Source: Cannabis sativa
Lineage: Eukaryota > Streptophyta > Magnoliopsida > Rosales > Cannabaceae
Length of the DNA stretch: 64,000 bases
Direction: 5' to 3'
NCBI RefSeq assembly: GCF_029168945.1
Contig: NC_083603.1
Coordinates: forward strand, 48,494,406 to 48,558,405
In this document: piece by piece, positions 1-10,947 of the stretch
Numbering within the stretch: the stretch's first letter is position 1
Layout of the letters: each line of letters opens with the position of its first letter
Translations under genes and position numbers: made by a program
The notes under the pieces: model-generated
Databases searched by the model: none
Told to the model about the DNA's origin: nothing
The model's input: only the letters and a program-made list of their open reading frames with translations

Positions 1-1
1 C

Positions 2-3000
2 TTCTTGTAATTCCCCATGTAAGAAGGCATTGTTGACATCTATTTGTTGAATTTCCCATCCATTTGTGACAGCCAATGTAAAAATAATTCTAATTGTGCA
101 AGGTTTAATGACCGGGCTGTAAGTCTCAAAAAAATCAACACCAGGAATTTGTTGGAACCCCTTGGCAACCAATCTTGCTTTCAATCTTTCAACAGTACCA
201 TCTGCATTAAGTTTAATTCTATATACCCATTTATTGTCAACAATAGTCATTTCTGATGTTGGAGGGACAAGAATCCAAGTCTTGTTTTTCTTGAGGGCAT
301 CAACTTCATTGTCCATAGCATGTTTCCATTTAGGATTAGCAAGGGCAGCCTTGACAGATTTAGGTTCTTGTTCAGTCATAGTATTAGCAAGATATGTTTT
401 GGGTTTATATATGCCAAGTTTGGACCTTGTGACCATGGGATGGACATTGGTGGCTGTGGTATTTTGGGTTTGTGGTGTAGCAGAGGTAGTGGGAGATGGT
501 GACTGGTTTAGTTGTTGTGTGGGGAATGAATCAGATATTTGCTGATGTGGGGACTGATGTTCGAGTTGTTGACTGGAACAGGTGGGAGAGGTAGTAATGG
601 GGGTGTCAGTATTAAGAGTAGGAGGTAAAGTGGATGGGATTTGAAACATATTTGGATCAATAACTTTGGGGACTTGTGTAGTGTTGGAAGACAAAGTGCA
701 AAAGAGATCCTTGTAAGGAAATTCTTTTTCATTGAAAGTGACACTTCGGGCAACATATATTCTACCACTCGGATGTAAACACCTATAGCCTTTAGAGGTG
801 ATACTATAACCTATGAATATACACTTGGAAGATCGAAAGGAAACCTTATGATTTTCATATGGTCTAAGAAGAGGGAAGCAACTACAACCAAAAACTTTGA
901 GAAGGTTGTAATCAGGGGGTTGATGAAACAATTTTTCATATGGGGAGACATAGTTGAGAGTGGGATTTGGGAGGCGATTTATTAAATAGGCAGCAGAAGT
1001 GAAAGCCTCCCACCAAAAATGTAAAGGCATTTCAGCTTGTGCTAACAAAGTGAGGCCTATGTCCACGACATGTCTATGTTTGCGTTCAACCCGACCTTGT
1101 TGTTGATGGGTATGAGGGCAAGAATTTCTTTTGACAATGCCCATCTTGGCAAACAATTTATACAAAGGTTCATATTCTTTTCCAAGATCAATTTGAATGC
1201 TTTTTATTTTAGATTGAAAAAATCTTTCAACAAAGGCATTAAATTGACAAAAAATTGAAGTAACTTCAGACTTAGTATTCATAGGAAATAACCAAACAAA
1301 TTTGGTAAAATCATCAACAAAGCTTACATAGTATTTGTATCCATCATTGGATGTGTAAAAAGAGGGGCCCCATACATCAGACAATATCAATTCAAAAGGC
1401 TTTGTTGTTTTATTTCTGGTAGTTTTAAAACTGAAATGGTGAAGTTTGCCAACTTGACAAGCATTACAAAAATCAACTTGAGTATGTTTGTGAGTGGGAA
1501 CAATGGTTGACAAGACTTTATTTAGAACAGGTTGGGAGGGATGACCAAGCCTGTGATGCCAAACCGTGGCAAAATGCTGGCTGTCATGAACAGGATTGCT
1601 TGTAGTGGTGAAATTAAAGGCTTGAGGATTTGTAGACTTGGTGGTAGGATTCTTGGATCTTGGGGAAGGAACTTGTAGCTTGTAGAGACCTTCACACAGG
1701 TTACCCCGAAGAAGAACCTGCTTGGTTTTCTTGTCCTTTATAAGGCAACAAATATCATCAAATTCAAGAATAACTTGGTTATCTTTGGTAAATTGGGAAA
1801 TGCTAAGTAAGTTTTTGGTAACACTTGGCACATGGAGTATATCTTGTAATACTAAAGACTGTGAAGGAAAGTTTGTATTAACTGAACCAGAACCTATATG
1901 CAAGATAGGGAGAGAAGAGCCATTACCTACAACAACTTTGGCCTTTCCTTTGTAGTCAGCCGAAGTGGAGAGATTTTGAGTGTCATTGGTCATGTGGTGG
2001 GTAGCTCCACTATCCAAGTACCAAGCATGAGAGTTGTCATGGCTGCTGTTTGTTTCTGTGAGTAAGGCTTGAGGTGAATCATCATTGTTTTGGGTGGGTG
2101 AGGAATTGGGTTGAGAACCTGTGAAATTGATATCAAAACGGTGATAACATTTTACCACAGTGTGCCCAGTTCTGCCACATAATTGGCAAACAGGTCTATT
2201 TCCTCCTCCTCTTCCACCTCTGTAAGAACCTCTACCGCCCCTTGTAGATCCACGATTTCCACGATTATAGGTTGTTCCTCGGCCTCCATTGTTGAAACTG
2301 GTATTAGCAAGATTTGCTTGAATATTAGTCAACGTGTCAGTCGAGAGTTGTTGAATTCTCATTTCTTGGCTTTGTAACATAAATTGTACTTCTTGAAGAT
2401 TCAAAGACTCAGATCTGGATGTGAGGTTAACCACGACAGCTTCATACTCAGATCCTAAACCTCCAAGAATGTACAGTACAAGTTCATCATTCGACAATGG
2501 TTGGCCAGCAGCAGCAAGGCTATCTGCATATTGTTTCATTTTCAAAATATAGTCCTCGATCGATTGGCTTCCTTTCTTTGTCGACTGAAGGAGTCCTCTG
2601 AGTTGGAGCAATCTTGCTCTGGATCTTGTTGCAAAGAGTTGAGAGAAAGTATTCCAGATCTCAGCCGAAGATTGACAATGAATGATATGACCCAACATAT
2701 TGTCAGAAACAGAATTCATCAACCAGTGCATAAGGAATTGGTCAAATCGCATCCATTGTTGATATTCTGGGTTAGGAGTGTTACCTGCAAGAGTTTCTGG
2801 AGGTGCTGGACGAGCTCCAAGGATATGTCCATCAAGATCATAAGCACGAACAGCAGCTAAGGCAATAGATCTCCAAATTGTGTAGTTGTTTCGATCGAGT
2901 CTCAGATTTAGGGGAAGTAGGTTGTTGTTTGGTAGAGCAGGTGGTGCAATTCTCTGGTTTTGCTGTTGTGCACGTTCTTGTTCTGGTGCATCAACTCGGC

Positions 3001-3019
3001 GTTCACCATTGTTAGACAT
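2..3019 (-). CDS. copia gag-pol polyprotein, intact as far as visible (about 1006 codons, C-terminus off-window)
   Basis: I read this frame codon by codon from the ATG at 3019-3017 and met no stop before the window edge. The domain order is Gag, then a CCHC knuckle (residues 278-291, C-X2-C-X4-H-X4-C), then aspartic protease (DSGA, D about 336), then the integrase HHCC region ending CNACQVGK. The integrase core follows with acidic residues near D548, D611 and E645 (spacing 62 and 33). The start of the copia-type reverse transcriptase comes last. The YVDD box and RNase H would be off-window. The protein would package element RNA, mature itself, copy the RNA and insert the DNA. ATG choice: it lies one base after the primer binding site. 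There are no frameshifts or stops, unlike every other element here, so this copy is probably young. Confidence 0.92.
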   Translation of the reverse strand, partial: MSNNGERRVDAPEQERAQQQNQRIAPPALPNNNLLPLNLRLDRNNYTIWRSIALAAVRAYDLDGHILGARPAPPETLAGNTPNPEYQQWMRFDQFLMHWLMNSVSDNMLGHIIHCQSSAEIWNTFSQLFATRSRARLLQLRGLLQSTKKGSQSIEDYILKMKQYADSLAAAGQPLSNDELVLYILGGLGSEYEAVVVNLTSRSESLNLQEVQFMLQSQEMRIQQLSTDTLTNIQANLANTSFNNGGRGTTYNRGNRGSTRGGRGSYRGGRGGGNRPVCQLCGRTGHTVVKCYHRFDINFTGSQPNSSPTQNNDDSPQALLTETNSSHDNSHAWYLDSGATHHMTNDTQNLSTSADYKGKAKVVVGNGSSLPILHIGSGSVNTNFPSQSLVLQDILHVPSVTKNLLSISQFTKDNQVILEFDDICCLIKDKKTKQVLLRGNLCEGLYKLQVPSPRSKNPTTKSTNPQAFNFTTTSNPVHDSQHFATVWHHRLGHPSQPVLNKVLSTIVPTHKHTQVDFCNACQVGKLHHFSFKTTRNKTTKPFELILSDVWGPSFYTSNDGYKYYVSFVDDFTKFVWLFPMNTKSEVTSIFCQFNAFVERFFQSKIKSIQIDLGKEYEPLYKLFAKMGIVKRNSCPHTHQQQGRVERKHRHVVDIGLTLLAQAEMPLHFWWEAFTSAAYLINRLPNPTLNYVSPYEKLFHQPPDYNLLKVFGCSCFPLLRPYENHKVSFRSSKCIFIGYSITSKGYRCLHPSGRIYVARSVTFNEKEFPYKDLFCTLSSNTTQVPKVIDPNMFQIPSTLPPTLNTDTPITTSPTCSSQQLEHQSPHQQISDSFPTQQLNQSPSPTTSATPQTQNTTATNVHPMVTRSKLGIYKPKTYLANTMTEQEPKSVKAALANPKWKHAMDNEVDALKKNKTWILVPPTSEMTIVDNKWVYRIKLNADGTVERLKARLVAKGFQQIPGVDFFETYSPVIKPCTIRIIFTLAVTNGWEIQQIDVNNAFLHGELQE

Positions 3020-3020
3020 G

Positions 3021-3032
3021 GCTCTGATACCA
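3021..3032 (-). other. copia primer binding site
   Basis: On the minus strand this reads TGGTATCAGAGC, the standard plant copia site complementary to the 3' end of initiator methionine tRNA. It directly abuts the LTR and is followed one base later by the gag ATG. Confidence 0.92.
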
Positions 3033-3318
3033 TGTAAGAACTCTGAAAAACAGAGTAATGGAGCAGAGAGAGAAAGGGAGAAGAAGAGAGAAAGATGAAG
3101 TTGAATGAATGAAATGGATGCTCAATCAGATTAGATTGGCATTGCTATTATTTATACTGTATTAGGAGTTACATAACAGGTTGTTACAAAGCAAGAAAAA
3201 AAAGAAACAAAGCTAACTAGTGATCTGTTATAACAGTACACCAGAAACTGTTATACCAGAAAAACAGTTAGACCTTTAACTAACTTTAACCACCTATACA
3301 GTTTATACAATTCCAACA
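3033..3318 (-). repeat. 5' LTR of the left-edge copia element (286 bp)
   Basis: TG...CA-bounded block between the primer site and the RING gene fragment. The right boundary is fixed because the RING gene homology resumes exactly at 3319. The partner LTR is outside the window. Confidence 0.88.
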
Positions 3319-3655
3319 CGTAATGACAATCAAACAGAGGCAGTGCCGCCATTGTAAAATTAAAATTGAAAATTAACGGTCACTAGGTAGCCAAAGATAA
3401 CAACTTTCTTTCTGGGGGATTTCAAATGGAAGAGGAGGCGGGAGTAGCTGGTAAGGGAGGGAAATTAACCAAACAACTCTTGATAATGGAATGGATTCTA
3501 AGAAGAGTGTTGTTGGTGTATATATATATATACAGCTGTATACTGTTCTAAGTTGTAAAGGAGGGAAGAAATAAGGAAATAGTGATGATGAATTCAAATA
3601 TACAAGTCAATCAAATTTTTTTACCGTTGAATTCATAGAAACATTATTTGAAGAT
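3319..3655 (-). pseudogene. 5' end and promoter of a RING-H2 gene copy, truncated by the copia insertion
   Basis: This block matches 58169-58465 closely, with a few substitutions and small indels. The minus-strand ATG at 3352-3350 starts the same first 11 codons (MAALPLF...) as the intact RING gene at 57445-58200. The copia LTR begins within codon 12. Upstream of the ATG the 5' UTR and TATA-rich promoter (tatatatata near 3520-3531) are shared with the intact copy. So this is a duplicate of the gene, not chance similarity. The rest of its coding region should lie left of the window, beyond the retroelement. Confidence 0.88.
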
Positions 3656-4286
3656 GTCATTTTTGCCACATGTATAAAATAGCTATAGTTAGAATGCCAA
3701 CAAGTATCTTTTCAAAAAAATAATAAAAAAAAAAGAATGTCAACAAGTATTAATTATATTATATTAATATTTGTTGTTGATTTTTTATATATATAATTAA
3801 TATTTTTTAATAAATTACCTCATATATTATTTTTTAATTTTTTTTTACGATTTGGGATGCTCTGTTGCATGGGTTGCGAAGTGAATGTGCATTGCAATTT
3901 AGGTTGCTGTTTTGGTTACTCTGTATATTTCCATATAAATACAAAAAAAAATATATTTTAAAATGTATAATAAAGAACCCCAAATATAATTGACAGCTTA
4001 AAATATACAATAAATATTTGATTAAAGTATGGTTAAAATATCTAATATTTTCAAAATATTTCACTTTTATACTTAATTTTTTTTCGGAGTAGATATACCA
4101 AATATTTTCAAAATATTTCACTTTATACCTAATTTTTTTTCAGAGTAAATTAACTAAATTTGGGTATAAAAGTCCAACAATTTAAAAATATTGAGTATTT
4201 TTTCTACCAAAAAATAATATAACGTAAATTATTGTAATATTTTGAAAATGTTATTCGCGTTTTCGGAAAGGTGACACATAGTGCTT
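3656..4286. other. AT-rich non-coding stretch with a short direct duplication
   Basis: No supported gene. Around 4041-4145 a segment of about 50 bp containing AATATTTTCAAAATATTTCAC occurs twice in tandem, period near 57 bp. The rest is simple A/T-rich sequence. Confidence 0.5.
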
Positions 4287-4566
4287 TTGACTTAAGATCG
4301 GTCTGTTATGGCCCGACCCAAAAGCCCTACCGAAAGGGCAGGTCCAGCCCATACGGAAGGATGGGCCCAAGCCCGTCTGAAGCCCAGTGGGCGCACCTCC
4401 ATGACGGGGACTAATCCAAATCTGGAAGGACCTCTAGCCTTCACAGGAGGAAGTAATTGAAACCCCTTCGAATGCGCATTAGGGAAACATATCAAGAGAG
4501 GGCATTCCAAAAAGTACCTTGGAAACCTGGTACAGGATGACGTGGTAGCCCTCTAACACCCGATCC
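4287..4566. other. GC-rich island in AT-rich DNA, probable fragment of an LTR element
   Basis: Sharp change to higher GC. It starts near TGTTATGGCCCGACCC and contains ACCGAAAGGGCAGGTCC, reminiscent of the CAAAGGGCAGGTCAAA repeats in the Tat element at 14961-15110. No target duplication or partner was found, so element identity is only a guess. No coding frame of note. Confidence 0.35.
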
Positions 4567-5108
4567 CACAGAATCAAGATGACATCCCATATCTAGTTTG
4601 ACCTTTAGTTATTTAGAGTACCTATAAATTTTTTAAATTTTTTTGAATAATTTACAGTGTCGAAAATAAGTGTTATACCCATATTTCGATCAGTAAATAT
4701 GGTTGTGACTAATGTGTTAAATTCTGAAGATAAGTTGGCTCGCACATTGATGAATGAGTATTTTATATATTCATTAACTCTTATTTATTCTTGTTTTGGG
4801 TAGTTTTTCTTGAGTTCTTAGTTGGATTTGATGTGTTTTCTTCAAGTGTGTAGGTTTGTGCTTAAAAGATAATTTTGTGATGTGCTAAGATCTTTAAGCT
4901 AATTTTTGACCATGTTTCCTTCATTGTTTCGGAGAGGTTGTGATATACAAAATGATAGATTGTAAGATTTATTACTCGAGAGGAAAACTTTTAAACAATT
5001 GGGCATCAGGTAGATCAACTTAGGTGGTGTGAGATCACTTAGGTAACCAAAATAGTTCTAAATTGTGAAATCGAGAGGTAGAATATTTAAGATTGTTTCT
5101 AGAGTGAG
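4567..5108. other. Non-coding stretch left of the solo LTR
   Basis: No gene seen. 4608-4666 (TAGTTATTTAGAGTACC...) is an inverted match to 7385-7435. Both look like arms of a small inverted-repeat element of the MITE type. Confidence 0.35.
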
Positions 5109-5113
5109 ACTTG

Positions 5114-7008
5114 TGTTAGAATTTATTTTACCAGGATCTTAGATCTACTCACAAGTATGTTGTTTAACACCCTAAATATGAACTTCCTAAAACGATAAAT
5201 AAACACATATAAAGTTAAGAAAACCTTACATTGGTTGCAGCGGAATAATGTCTCCTTCCACTCAGATCTCTAACCCTTGTATCCTTTCTGTCGCAGAGTA
5301 TTATCAAGATTTGAGCCCGAATGTCCTTCTCTTTGTGTGTGATCCTTCACAGTCTTCCAATCTATGATTGAGGTACCACTTGCTGTGTGTGGGCACTACT
5401 CTATCACTGAGGGTTTCGAAATTTAGAAGAGGAAAAGAGAGAGAGGTTGGTTCGGCTATAGAGAGACAGGGAAGGCTCAATTTTCTGAAAAAATAATTTT
5501 CTGACAGAAAGGTTGTTCAAAACTTATTGAAAACTTATTATTTGACTGAGCCATCACTTTCTATTTATAGGCAACTACTAGGTTTAGGTTAGCAATTATT
5601 TGGCATTAAAATAATGAAAATATTAATTGGAAAATCATGCTTAAGTGGCCGGCCAAGGTGTGTAATGGGCCTCACTTGGTTTTTGCAGTTTTCACAATTT
5701 TTATTTCTATTTTCTCAAAAACGCCAATTTTCAATTCTAACCATTTAAATGCCAAAACTAATTATTTAATAACTAAAATAGATTATTAAATAATATTGTC
5801 ATTTAATTTAATTATTAATTAGACATATAAAGTTTATTAATTAATAAATAAACCTTGAATCTCTTTTCTTTACAATTTCGCCCCTGCTTAGTGAAAATTC
5901 ACAAATCAGACATAGTCTAACTTTAGAATTAGAATTGATTAATCACCAATCAATTATTGAGTCTTACAAGCAGTATAGTCTCAACTAGAATGGGGACCAT
6001 GGATCTATATGTTGAGCTTCCAATAAGTGAACCGAATTTACTAAGTAAATTCCTACTTATTAATTCTTCGTTGAATCCACTCTTAGAACTTAGAATTGCA
6101 CTCTCAGACTTATATAGAGCATATTATATGTTCCACGATATAGATATGCTATCTCATTTAACTTTTTTATAATCTTATTGTGATCAAAGATCCTTTATAT
6201 AGATGATTTACATCAAGATGGGATAATTTTACCGTTCTCACCCCTCAACGTATTTTGCCCCTTAAAACACTTAGCTACCTGTAAATGATGTTCAGTGATC
6301 TAAGATCAGTCACTTAAACCAGATCTCATCCATTTACTTCTATTTAGCTAAGCTCGAAGGGAATCATCACTTGACTTCTATACACTTGTAGAAGCTATAG
6401 ATTCCATATTTATGTTCAGCACTCCCACTCAATCATACTATCATGTTCCCAAAATATACGTATCACCCTGACCCAAAAGTAGGCTTAACTAATAAATCAA
6501 AGAACATGAATATCACTCCTAAGTTGAGCCTAAGCATATCAGGATTTAGATTCTTTTAATCTTAAGATCAACTACTGATATTGACTTGGAAAGATATGAC
6601 GGTAAGTTTATAATATCTTAACTAAGCTGCAATATCGGTCCAGTCCAATGTATACTCCATACATTCGAAACTAGTATACTTTACCAATGTCCTGGAAAGA
6701 ACATAACACTTACTCCAAGTGTAAGTACACATCATCGCTGATTATCACATTAGTGTAAATCCAAAACACTGATGAAACAGGGACTTAGTCTTTTGATTCA
6801 TATTATCACAATCACATTCCACTGTGTTGATGATACTATAATTGTGAATAAACATATGATCTGGACTTAACTGATTTTGTGTGTATATGTAAAAAACATA
6901 TTAAACCATTAGCATGTAAAATTCATGCAAACATAAATCACTTCAAATTTCTTATATCGATAACTAATCAGATTGTAAAGCGTTTTATTTAGGGCACAAA
7001 ACCCAACA
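5114..7008 (-). mobile_element. Solo LTR of the large-LTR copia family (1895 bp)
   Basis: In reverse orientation it matches the two LTRs at 41472-43357 and 49807-51694 from end to end, including the termini and a TATAAATA box (minus strand, 5572-5579). Perfect 5-bp target duplications ACTTG flank it at 5109-5113 and 7009-7013. No internal region is present, so it is a solo LTR left by recombination between the two LTRs of a former element. Confidence 0.93.
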
Positions 7009-7013
7009 ACTTG

Positions 7014-7954
7014 ATGAATGTGAGGTGTAATGGTGGTATAGATATATAAGCTATTATTCACTTACACATTCTTTATGCGGTACTCGAAAGCTATACAATA
7101 TTGCTCTAGGTTCTTAAAAATATTTGAATAATCTAGGCACATTAATAATTAAAATCATAACTAATTTAGGGTGAAATGGAAACCTTGACAATTATTTTTA
7201 TATGTTTATTCTAAAAACTTCATTTATGTTAACAGAATTCTGAGTTAGGAATAAGATTTAAACATTTTATTATAAGTGTCTAAGTAATTTTTATAGTTGC
7301 ATACGATGTAGTTATTTTAGAGCTACCTATAAATTTTTAGAAAAATAAGATTTAAATATTTTGTTATAAGTGTGACTATATTTTTCTATATCGACTCTGT
7401 AAAATATTTAAATTTTTTTACAAATAGTTCTAAATAACTACAATGTACATGATTATGAAAAAATTGGATTACTTTTATTTTTCTTAGATGCCTAAATAGA
7501 TGGGGATCTACCAAAATACTTATTTTATAAAGTGATTGTGCTATATATTTTTTTAAGAGGAATTTTCAAAAATATTCTTTATTTATATGTTATTTACAAT
7601 TTTACGACCTAAATTTTTTATTTATAAAAATAGTCTTTTGAAGTGTTAAAATTACAAAAATATACTTTTATTAGCAAAATATACGAATACAACTTGAAAT
7701 CAACCTCACGATAACTATAAATCAACTATAAAACAACCAAAACAACTAAAAAAATTATTTTATGATAACAATAATACAACTATAAATAAACTACAAAATA
7801 ATTAAAAAATAGTTTATTGTTTTTACTAAAAAAGATATTTTTTAAATAAAAAAATCAAAGAGTAAAAATGAAAAAACTTCCATGTTGTTGTATTTTTGTA
7901 AATTTTTTTAAATTTTTAATCTATTTTATAAAAATTTCAACATATATCCTATTA
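7014..7954. other. AT-rich non-coding stretch with a MITE-like inverted repeat
   Basis: No gene. 7312-7435 has arms TAGTTATTTTAGAGCTACC and, inverted, TAGTTATTTAGAACTATTTG. The same arm occurs at 4608-4666. Remaining sequence is A/T-rich with no frame or RNA gene recognised. Confidence 0.4.
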
Positions 7955-7959
7955 CTAGT

Positions 7960-8738
7960 TGTTGCCCCTAATTTTGCCCAATATATGTGGACCAATCAGA
8001 CAGGGACACGTGGATCAAGCAATTCACAATATTTGCTAAGTTTTTAGGCCATAAGGTAACGTCCCGGACGTAGGTCCCGGAGAAGGCACATGGAACTCAA
8101 TATGCTCCCGGAAGCTCACATTACGCTAAGGCATCTCCGCGAGGTGTCAGGTTTCTCCTGAGCAATCAAGTCGCATTAAATGCCGCATGGGAGGAAGTGT
8201 GTTGGGACTGCTACACGCAATAAAGTCTGACGGCACAACCTCCAACCAGCAGCGCCACAGTAATGATCATTTAAGTCTAGCGACGGCTACACTGTGAAGA
8301 GTCACGTCAATCAAAAGGCAATAAGGACATTCCACATAAAAACCCTACAGCACCTAGGGATTTGACCATGCATTACCCATGGTATATTCATTGGGAATGC
8401 CCAACTTTATGGATACTTACAGATACACTTGTAAGGACAATTCTAGGGATTACCCCACCAAAAACACTATAAATACCCCCTCAAAGCTCATTAAATGGGA
8501 TCGAGAATCTTGGGCTGCATATGAGCAAGTAGAGTAAATACTCACCAAGAACATTCTCTGTATTTATAAGGGTGAAATTCTCCCAAGTATAATCTTTGTA
8601 TTAAATACATCCATAAATAACAAAGACTCGTGGAATAAGGATCATTAACGCCCCAACCACGTAAAAATATTTCTCTCACTTTCTTACAGCTCCATAATTT
8701 TATAATATTTTCTTAGTTGCCGAAAATCTCGGTCAACA
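7960..8738 (+). repeat. 5' LTR of the Tat element (779 bp)
   Basis: Begins TGTTGCCCC, ends GGTCAACA, and matches 19293-20071. Contains a TATA box followed by the probable transcript start and the R/U5 region. Confidence 0.95.
8468..8475 (+). promoter_or_regulatory. TATA box of the Tat 5' LTR
   Basis: TATAAATA within CACTATAAATACCCCC, conserved at 19801-19808 in the 3' LTR. Transcription would start about 30 bp downstream. Confidence 0.7.
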
Positions 8739-8800
8739 TTTTGGTACTTTCATTGAGAGCTGAAGAAAGCTACTGTAAACAAACATCTGACTTCACAAAC

Positions 8801-10920
8801 ATGGTGGAGACTAGAAGTACTCTTCAGCCTCGTCCTCTTGAAGACGCTCAAGACTCGAATGAGGAAGATGTAGCCTCAAGAGCAGCAGAGGAGTCCGAGG
8901 AAGAAGTAATAGTCCCCGATGATGACTACGAGGGAAACCTCGACGAGTATGCCTATGACGAAGGTAGTTACTCAGAACTGGTGCTTCTCAGACAAAAAGC
9001 TATCGATCACGAAGCTGAGTTGAAGCTCAGAAAGCGCAAAACCAGAAAATGCAGGAAGTGATGCTAGCCATGCAAAAAGCCATGGAGGCAGCTGGCATTC
9101 ACGTGCACCCCAAGGCAATGACCGCTGGACTCGACAAGGAGCCAGCGACATCTTTGCCTAATTCCCAACAGCAAAAATCTAGGGAGCCTAGCCCTATAAG
9201 ATACCCTGCTGAAGGGAATCAAACAAAAAACCCTACTTCTACCCCAGGGCGAAAGAAAAGGGCACAGGATCCGCGAAAGGTCCGCTCAGATTTCCCTAAA
9301 GGGAAAGGTCCGCAGAGGGGCAAGCCCCAAAAAGGGAGCTTTGGCCCTCAGGATCGGGGGGATCGAAAAAGCATTTCCGTGCACCAAGAACCCGGGGGTA
9401 GAGGGAGAAGAGGACAGAGGTGTCCTCCCGTTGATCTGAGAAATCAAATCAATGGGAACCAAGGTGATCTCCGAGATCACCTTGACCAAAAAAGATACGG
9501 ACCCGCGGTCTCCACGGCTACGTTGAATGAAGGAATTATGGCGGAACTCGCCATACTTCGAAAAGACATTGCCCGAGTCTCCCGGAGACAGAAAGTAGAT
9601 GACTCCGACTCGGACAGCGAGGATCGAGAGCCCTGTGCTAAATACATCTTAGAGGCGGAGCTCCCTAAGAACTTCAAGATGCCCGAAATGGCAGCTTATA
9701 CCGGGAACTCCGATCCTAGCGACCACTTGTCACGGTTCAACCGTGTCATGACGGTCATGAGGGTCAGCAATGACGCCAAATGTCTGTGCTTCCCACTTAC
9801 CCTAAGTGGGTCCGCGGAGGAATGGTTCAAGAAACTAGAACCAGGATCCGTGGGCTGTTGGAACAAACTACAGACTAACTTTCGGAGACAGTTTGTCTCC
9901 GCAAGAAAGGTCAATCTGAAGGTCAGTGCCTTGACTAATATCAAGCAACTGCCCACCGAGACCTTGAAGAATTATATAAAGAGGTTCCGAGAGGAAGCCT
10001 CAAAAACCAAGAAGGTTGACGACGGACAACAGGTTGCACTTCTCCAAGCAGGAATCCGCACTGGGACTCCTTTCTGGAATGAGCTGCAGCAGGAAGGAGC
10101 TGCTAGCCTCCAGGACTTCCAGAAGAGAGTCCAAAAATATATCAACCTCGAGGAAGCCCAAATCGTGGCTTACGGAGGCTACTATCCCACCGGAATAGCA
10201 GGGTACATGCCCGGAGTATCGCCCTCGGGTACTGCCCCGACCGCAACTCCACAAGCAAGTGACATACAATTCTCTGCTACCCCCGGATATAGCTAGGGCC
10301 AAGCCTTGGCACCAGCATCATCCCATTTTTGCAACCCATCCGGAGTGAATGGACAAGCTCCTTCACACTCTGCTCCGGCTGCTAGCCTAACAGGCCCTTC
10401 CCAGGGTTCGAGGAGTAAAAGATCCTCCAAAGGTAGCACCCGGACGGGAGAGAAGCGCCAGAAAAGGGGGTACACCCCCCAGTATACTCAATACACGGAG
10501 TTGTCGGAATCCCAAGAGTGTGTATACTTTGCTACTAGGCAAAATACACACTACCGGAGACCACAACCGTTGTACAAAGATAGCTCCCGGAGAGATCCGA
10601 GCAAGAGATGCGAGTACCACAACGACATCGGTCATAGCACCAATGAATGTAAGAATCTCAAGGACGAGATCGAAAATCTAATCTGATTAGGCCACCTCTA
10701 CGAGTGGATCAAGAATAGGTTGCCCCACCTCAATCCGGGTCGGGCGACTGTGGGTATGCCTCAGGGAACACCGGGGGGTACAACAGGAGTATTGGCTCCA
10801 GCTGCTCCCACGGGCGACGCCCAGCATATCCCCGGTCTGCCGCCCCAGCCTAATGGGAGGGTAGCCATGATCTCCGGAGGCCCCCATATCGGAGGGACTA
10901 CTCACAAGGAGCTAAAGTGA
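8801..10920 (+). pseudogene. Tat element gag, broken by a frameshift and in-frame stops
   Basis: The likely start is the ATG at 8801 (MVETRSTLQ). An acidic N-terminal part reads to about 9050, where the frame shifts by one base pair step into the frame used by the rest of gag and pol. The capsid-type gag domain is recognisable around 9690-10180 (EWFKKLEPGS, FRRQFV). A CEYHNDIGHSTNEC zinc-binding motif lies near 10610-10650. In-frame stops occur at 10294-10296 (TAG), 10684-10686 (TGA) and 10918-10920 (TGA), with recognisable element protein continuing in the same frame after each. The product would have been the RNA-packaging capsid precursor; this copy cannot make it whole. Confidence 0.85.
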
Positions 10921-10947
10921 TACGCGGGGGCCGCGAAACACAGTGAG

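Larger units (their letters stand above)
1..3318 (-). mobile_element. Ty1/copia LTR retrotransposon, 5' part (3' end lies outside the window)
   Basis: Read on the minus strand the order is a short LTR (3318 to 3033), a primer binding site, then one long gag-pol frame that leaves the window at base 1. The LTR begins TGTTGGAATTG and ends TTACA, with the TG...CA termini of LTR elements. The short LTR and the lack of any leader between primer site and start codon fit the compact copia lineages (Ale/Retrofit-like), but the lineage is inferred. The element interrupts a RING-H2 gene copy after codon 11. The predicted target duplication is CGTAA at 3319-3323; the other copy is off-window. Confidence 0.93.

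Noticed and set aside
508..768. Minus-strand 86-codon frame
   Set aside because: It overlaps the real copia gag-pol frame in another phase; the real frame is open to the window edge.
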